Positions 58,878 to 64,000 of a stretch of DNA of 64,000 nt are shown here, in pieces; position 1 is the first letter of the stretch, and every line of letters starts with the position of its first letter. This stretch comes from Trebouxia sp. TZW2008. Lineage: Eukaryota; Chlorophyta; Trebouxiophyceae; Trebouxiales; Trebouxiaceae. The stretch covers positions 695 to 64,694 of the forward strand of contig BDIU01000305.1 in assembly GCA_002118135.1 (NCBI GenBank), given 5' to 3'. The notes under the pieces are model-generated. The model saw nothing but the letters and a program-made list of their open reading frames with translations, searched no databases and had not been told where the DNA came from. A program made the translations under genes and the position numbers.

Positions 58878-61800
58878 ATGCGCATAGTATGGGACAAGTG
58901 GCGAGCCAGCTGTTTCACCCTTTTCATTTCGCAGGTGCGCACTTCTCTGGGGACTTACGGACTGCATGTGCACCTGCTGTCTGCTGACCTCGAAACGTTG
59001 CAGGTTGCGCTCGTGTTGACAGCGTCCGAAGCAGTGACGTTGCAAAGGCCACACCCGAACACCTGGACACCTTTTCTGAAGTCAGAGAGTGGCAAGTCAG
59101 AAGCAAAGCCATCAGTCTGGCGGAGCAGCAATACAAGAGTGCTACAGGAAGCTGACCAGCAGCAGACTTGGCAGCAGTCAGACGACAGCAATGCTTCTGA
59201 GTTTGATTTCCGCAAGCAGACAGGATATGCAGGAACTACAGCTACAGAGCCAGAGACTGTGTTCAGCGACACACAAGCTACAGGGTCACTGCAAACAGCT
59301 GAAGTGTCACAACAACCAGCTGAACTGTCACAACAACTAGCAGCAGTAAGCCAGTTGCCTCAAGCACAGGCTGCGGTTCAACAGTATCAGCCAAGCAATA
59401 AGCCAGTTGTGGACCTAGACAGGCTACAGTCAGCTGCAGCAGCACAAGCTGAGCATATGCTTGTTGACACAATACAAACAGCAGAAGGGGAGGATGCAGT
59501 TGATGCATGGCCTCTTGTGGACCCCCCCTTTCAAGAAGCAATGCATGAGGTAACGACATAGCAGATCAAGTGTCTGTTGCTATTGTCTGTGCCTGAGCAG
59601 CTGAGGGTGAGCTCGCTTGACAATTTTTCGTGTAACATGCAGTGCTTTGGCAGTAGCACCCTGCACAGGGTGTGCAAATACTACAACTTGCTGTTGTGGA
59701 ATGGCACCTTGTACTACCCTACCACAGGTACAAGCGTGACTCGCACTTCTGATAATCAGGACTGTACATGCCTAGCTTTTTGCTACGCAGTTGCACTTTA
59801 TCCTGAAAGACGCTGCTTCACGAAAAGTATGCTCTTCTGCACTACCCAGCTATTCAGCACAGCATAGGCCATGATGCTCAGGCATCCTCAGCCATCTGCA
59901 TACAGCAGTGCTTGCATGCAGACATGGCAACGCTCAAGAAGGGACCACCAAAAGTGCCTGTCAGCTGGGTCAGTCTTGCTCCATTTGACAAGATGGAGTT
60001 TGGGCAAGATGAGTGGGTTGAAGTTGTGACGCCTCAGGACTTGCCATTCCAGTGGGAGACCACATCCAAGCTTTCCATGAAGGAAGCTCTGTTCTGGCTG
60101 CTGACCTTCCAAGACAATTATGGTCACCTTCTGGGAGAGCATGGGCCCATCATTCACAATATCATGTGCAGCTACCTTAACAGGTATGCCTGCTTCTGTG
60201 TGGGCTTCCCAGGATTGCATCATACAAGCCTGTTCTGTTCTTAGTTTGACTGTTGTTGCTTGTCCGGTTCCTGCTGAGAATGGCGCCCTTGCATTTGCAA
60301 TCAAGCTCAGTATGCTCAAGCATCATCTACTCAGTTACATGCATGCAGGCAGGAACTCCTACTTAGATAGAACAGAAGCAGTCATACCTGTTCAGGCAGC
60401 AGCAGGCAAACATGCCTCAGGCCAATCTGTCTTGTAACAAGCCAAGCCATTTGTCGCTCTAGGTGTCTGTTGCACGCTATCAGCAGCCTTTGCAGAACAT
60501 CATCACACAGCTGTTGCTGGGTCCCAGATTTGGTTCTGGCGGCCATGCAGGTGCAGCTACAGTGAGGAAGATCTCAAGGACTTCCACATCCTGCTGGGCA
60601 ACAGCCAGGAGCAGGAGGTCAGCATGATGCCCTCTGCAAGCCAGGAGATGTTCAACTGCTTTGCAAAGGTACATCGTAAGCTCTTGGAACTGGCCACTAA
60701 TCACATTCATCCCAGCCGCCCTTGCAGCATCATGGACATTGAGCCAACAGCAGCTTGCCCTGGCAGCGCATGGCATTAGTAATCATCACACTGATATAGA
60801 CGTCTTCTCTTGCTAAGGACGTGTGATATAAGGACATGTTTGGTGTGAAGATGATGCAGTTAGCAACCAGTCACTGCTTTATCACTGCAGTGATACCTAT
60901 TAATGTGGACAACTGAATTTAAGCACAATTTTCTTGGAATGCAAAGCAGCCTTTATAAAGAATTAACACTTCAGTGAAAGAGTTACATTTCAGCACAAGC
61001 ACTAGGCGTCTGAGGCCCAAGTCCTGTCTTGCCTGTCACTCTCTAACAATGAGGTTGTCCTTTGTGCAATCAAGACATGGTGGTGCTGTGCAGAGGGCGC
61101 CCATGCTCGTGAATGACATCTTCTTCAAGGATCATGTTGTGGTGGTGGGTACTCTGCTGGCTGGCATTGGTCCCACCTGCCGAGGTTTTCCCTGGTGTCG
61201 ACCACAGTGAGTGCGCCCCCTTCGTATAGCTTGGTTTTGCATTGGAATTCCCCAAAAAGCAATGCCTCAGATATGCATGTCAATCTCAGCCTGGTCACTT
61301 TACTGTAGATGCATCCTGTGCATATGATGGCTTCAAGTATCTGGCCACCAACACTGTCTGGCTATCACACTTCATTTGACCCATGTTGTCTGCAGCTGTC
61401 CTGCTGTGTCAGCCGCCTGCAGGGGTGGTCGTGTTGGCAGCGTTGAGGGCTCTACGGAAAAATGGGCATTTGATTGCTCACATCAGCTGCAGTCAACTGG
61501 CCTTGCAACAACGATAACTACGTTGGGTGAAACTCACCAATGCCAGCCAAAGTGACTGAGCCTGTGACTGTAGGTTTGGGCGCAGTCCAATGGTGGGCAA
61601 CATGGTGACAACCTGGCAGGAGCGCATGCTGGACTGCACTGCCCTGCCTAGGGGTGTAGTTGCCCCAGCAGAGACCCTCAACATGGCAGTCATAGACCGA
61701 CACTATTCTGCTGGACGCTCATTTCTAAACCTGCAAGATGTGCTGACACACCTCCAGGTATATCACATGGTCCTTTGTAATGGATTGGACAGTGGTCATC

Positions 61801-63498
61801 ATTGCTTGAAAGCCTGTATGAAGACTTCATTCATTCATTCATTCAAAAAAGTTGTGCTAGACAGGCTCAGCAGGCCCAGCCAGGTACGTACTGGAGCATT
61901 CAACTGTCTCCAGCCAACTCTGTATGAAGAGTTTTGCACATCATGCTGCACGACTGATTTGACACTGTCTGTATGATCTCAAACTGGGTCCCTGGATCAG
62001 TACATTTCCATTGATGGCTTGATTTATTGATAATTGTCATTGTCGCACTTGCTGCTATAAGTGGGAGATGTGTATGGCTCGAGTTCTGTCTTGCCAGGCC
62101 AGCTTGTTTTGAGTGTCACATTCAGGATGAGCATGCGCTCAGAAACATGCTTTCTGCAGTGCAGCTTGTCTCGTCTGCTAATAGCAACCTAGGTATTTTG
62201 AGTGGACAAAAAATCATGCTGGCCAGTCAAGTGCCACTCCACACACTCGAAGTAAGTCAAACCTTGTGTAGACTGTCTGCTGCTGCTGCAGAATAAGTTT
62301 CCTGGTGATCTCAGCGTTGCTGTGGACAAGCTGGAAGGCAAGTCCTTGCGGCAACAGGCAGCCTTGTACTACAACACCAGCATAGTCATACAGACGCACG
62401 GCGCTGCCTTAGGTGAGACTACACTCATGCAAGGCCTGTGTTTGACCCTGCACAGCTCAAGGCAGAACCTGAGTGCATTGTAGAAGACATGCAGTGCATA
62501 AGACAAGTGTGGACTAAATGTGCATCAATGGCTAGTCAATAGTAGAGCAACTGATTTGGCATGCATGCTGCCATGTCTGCATGCTGCTGCTACCATGTCG
62601 TGATGACATGTCGTACAGAAGCACTGCTGCAATCCTGAGGTGACTTCAATCTGCAGGCAATATAGTCTTCCTTCCGCGAGGGGCGGTGGTCATTGACATT
62701 GTGCCTGAAAATAACGGAGACAAGTCACCCTGGGTTGTTTACATGTGTACTGACTTCAAGCCGCTGTACATATCCCCGATAACCATACCGCCCCAGAAGA
62801 CAGTTCTGCAGATGGCAAAAGTGCGGCGCACCAAAGAGTGGGCCATGCTGTCACCCTATTGGCGCCAGAGGATCTTGCGTGAAGGCGTATGTCCCCAGGT
62901 AAGCAGCTTGTACCACTTTACTTAGATGGTGAACAAACTGCCCTTTACAACGCAGGCATTGCAAAATACGCTGCATTACATTGCAAATAAAACTGCTTTA
63001 TGATGCTGGCACTGCAAACAAACCCGCACTACGACGCAGACGTTGCAAACGAAGCTGCGTGATGTGCATGGCAAGCATCGTGTTCTGGATTTGGATGCAG
63101 ACCATGCATGCGATGCACACAATGCCTTTGATGTTCCACTACTGTTCCAGTACTGCACCAACTGAAATGGGTTGTGTGGCGCATGGGACATCGATCTTCT
63201 GGTAGTTAGCACCCATTTAGGTCTTGATCTGCAGTGATCCTGTATTGTGCCAGCTGCTGATCATCTGCAGGTTGTCAGCAATTGTTAGGTGCAGGATGAG
63301 GATGTGGACTGGCAAATGGACATGTATGCAGCCTGCAACTTCCAGTGGTTCCTCAAGTCAGGCAATCTGGTGCTGGACTTTGGTCAGGTTGCTGATGCTG
63401 TTCAGGTCGGCATCACACATGTGCGGGGAACACATGACCGAATGATTGATTATGTGCAGAAGTCTTATCAGACTGACCTAACAGCAGCTGCAGTGTAG
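58878..63498 (+). CDS. GT61-family glycosyltransferase (DUF563 type)
   Basis: Secretory-pathway glycosyltransferase; GT61 members add xylose, arabinose or GlcNAc to glycans and cell-wall polymers. Nine exons: 58878-59549, 59643-59727, 59922-60183, 60551-60668, 61094-61206, 61574-61757, 62292-62412, 62657-62898, 63295-63498; about 666 aa. After a Ser/Gln-rich, low-complexity N-terminal 200 residues come CFGSSTLHRVCKYYNLLLW, NYGHLLGEHGPIIHN, VIDRHYSAGRSFLNL and the family hallmark QTHGAALGNIVFLPRGAVVI..VP. The C-terminal exon ends YQTDLTAAAV. The start at 58878 (MRIVWDKW) sits at the end of a CpG-rich patch. Only a weak hydrophobic run (SCFTLFI) follows, so a membrane anchor may be in an unseen upstream exon. 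Acceptor and donor specificity cannot be told. Confidence 0.82.
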
Positions 63499-64000
63499 AG
63501 TCTAGGTATTGCAGCAATTTGTGTACTTACCCCTTCTCAATTGTTTAGTACAGCGTTCTAGCAGCAGGAGCAGCGTAGTGTCAAGTCCACATGGAATAAT
63601 GCTCTGTGTTTGTCATATAGCCTGCCAACGTCATGACGCTTGTTTACATGCAACCCTTGCATGTTGATGGCGATCAAGTTACTGTCGTTCCCCAGCTTGT
63701 GTATTTGTTTCATTACTGCTGTTCTTTGAGGTGTCACACACAGCTCAGCCTAGCCAACAATACCGTCACAGCTCAAGACGCCCTTTCTTTGAGAATAAAG
63801 AATAATCTGCTCAATGCATGAGACTTGTTAAATAGAAGCTGAGCCTCCTGCAATATGCAGGTAGCCACAGTATGTATTGCAAGACTCTGTAGGCTTCTGT
63901 AGACAGTTGATTTGTTTTTAGGCTAGCTTAGTTAGGACCATGTAATAAGGCATTTGCTATCTCCAATTCTGCATGACTTGCAAAACCTCGACACCAAAGC
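63499..64000 (+). other. 3' flank of the GT61 gene
   Basis: No gene recognised. A TGTAA, the usual chlorophyte poly(A) signal, occurs at about 63942 and could serve this gene, but that is a five-base motif and weak evidence. Confidence 0.35.

Overview
The window is nuclear DNA from a green alga, most likely a chlorophyte of the Trebouxiophyceae type. The evidence is an SBP-box transcription factor with plant SPL-type ankyrin segments, a plastid ABC1K kinase with a transit-peptide-like N-terminus, plant-type RWD-RBR, DPM2, GET4 and GT61 genes, and many GT-AG introns of about 50-1,100 nt. Nothing bacterial, no rRNA or tRNA gene and no CRISPR array was seen. Gene bodies are poor in CpG and rich in TpG/CpA; CpG is abundant almost only in short patches at gene starts. 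Gene models were built by reading splice sites and reading phase by hand. All exon chains close in frame except where stated.

Layout: 187-2178 (+) FunK1-like kinase with a one-base frame break. 3444-6461 (-) RNF14-type RBR ubiquitin ligase. 6600-6907 (-) DPM2, a tiny two-exon gene. 7356-12745 (+) SBP/CRR1-SPL-type regulator with a 19-unit CAG tract. 13646-18666 (-) plastid ABC1K (ABC1K3/K1-like). 19034-21632 (+) GET4. 22454-24074 (-) plastid TPR-like membrane protein. 24413-37698 (+) DHX37/Dhr1 DEAH helicase, 20 exons. 38480-40431 (+) RRM protein with an RS/RD-rich tail. 40432-43769 repeats, an orphan CpG patch and a possible LTR scrap. 43770-47239 (-) NUDCD1-like. 47564-57845 (+) UvrD/SRS2-like DNA helicase, 15 exons. 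58878-63498 (+) GT61 glycosyltransferase.

Four pairs of genes are head to head across 324-448 bp CpG-rich spacers (DPM2/SBP, ABC1K/GET4, TPR/DHX37, NUDCD1/UvrD), which look like bidirectional promoters. The genes are mostly unrelated housekeeping functions: ribosome biogenesis, tail-anchored protein insertion, GPI/N-glycan donor synthesis, ubiquitination, DNA repair and plastid quinone/plastoglobule physiology.

The most striking feature is that introns are full of degenerate tandem copies ('echoes') of the edge of the neighbouring exon, with the splice site included. This occurs in GET4, DHX37 (at least eight exons), UvrD (at least five exons), ABC1K and the SBP gene. Some echoes remain open and in phase with intact splice sites and could be alternative exons. 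Other notable items are a 58-bp near-perfect intronic hairpin whose two imperfections are G:U in the sense RNA, three GC-AG introns with the same donor GCAAGC, a stop-free 318-nt intron, and an antisense coding relic with an inverted copy inside a UvrD intron.
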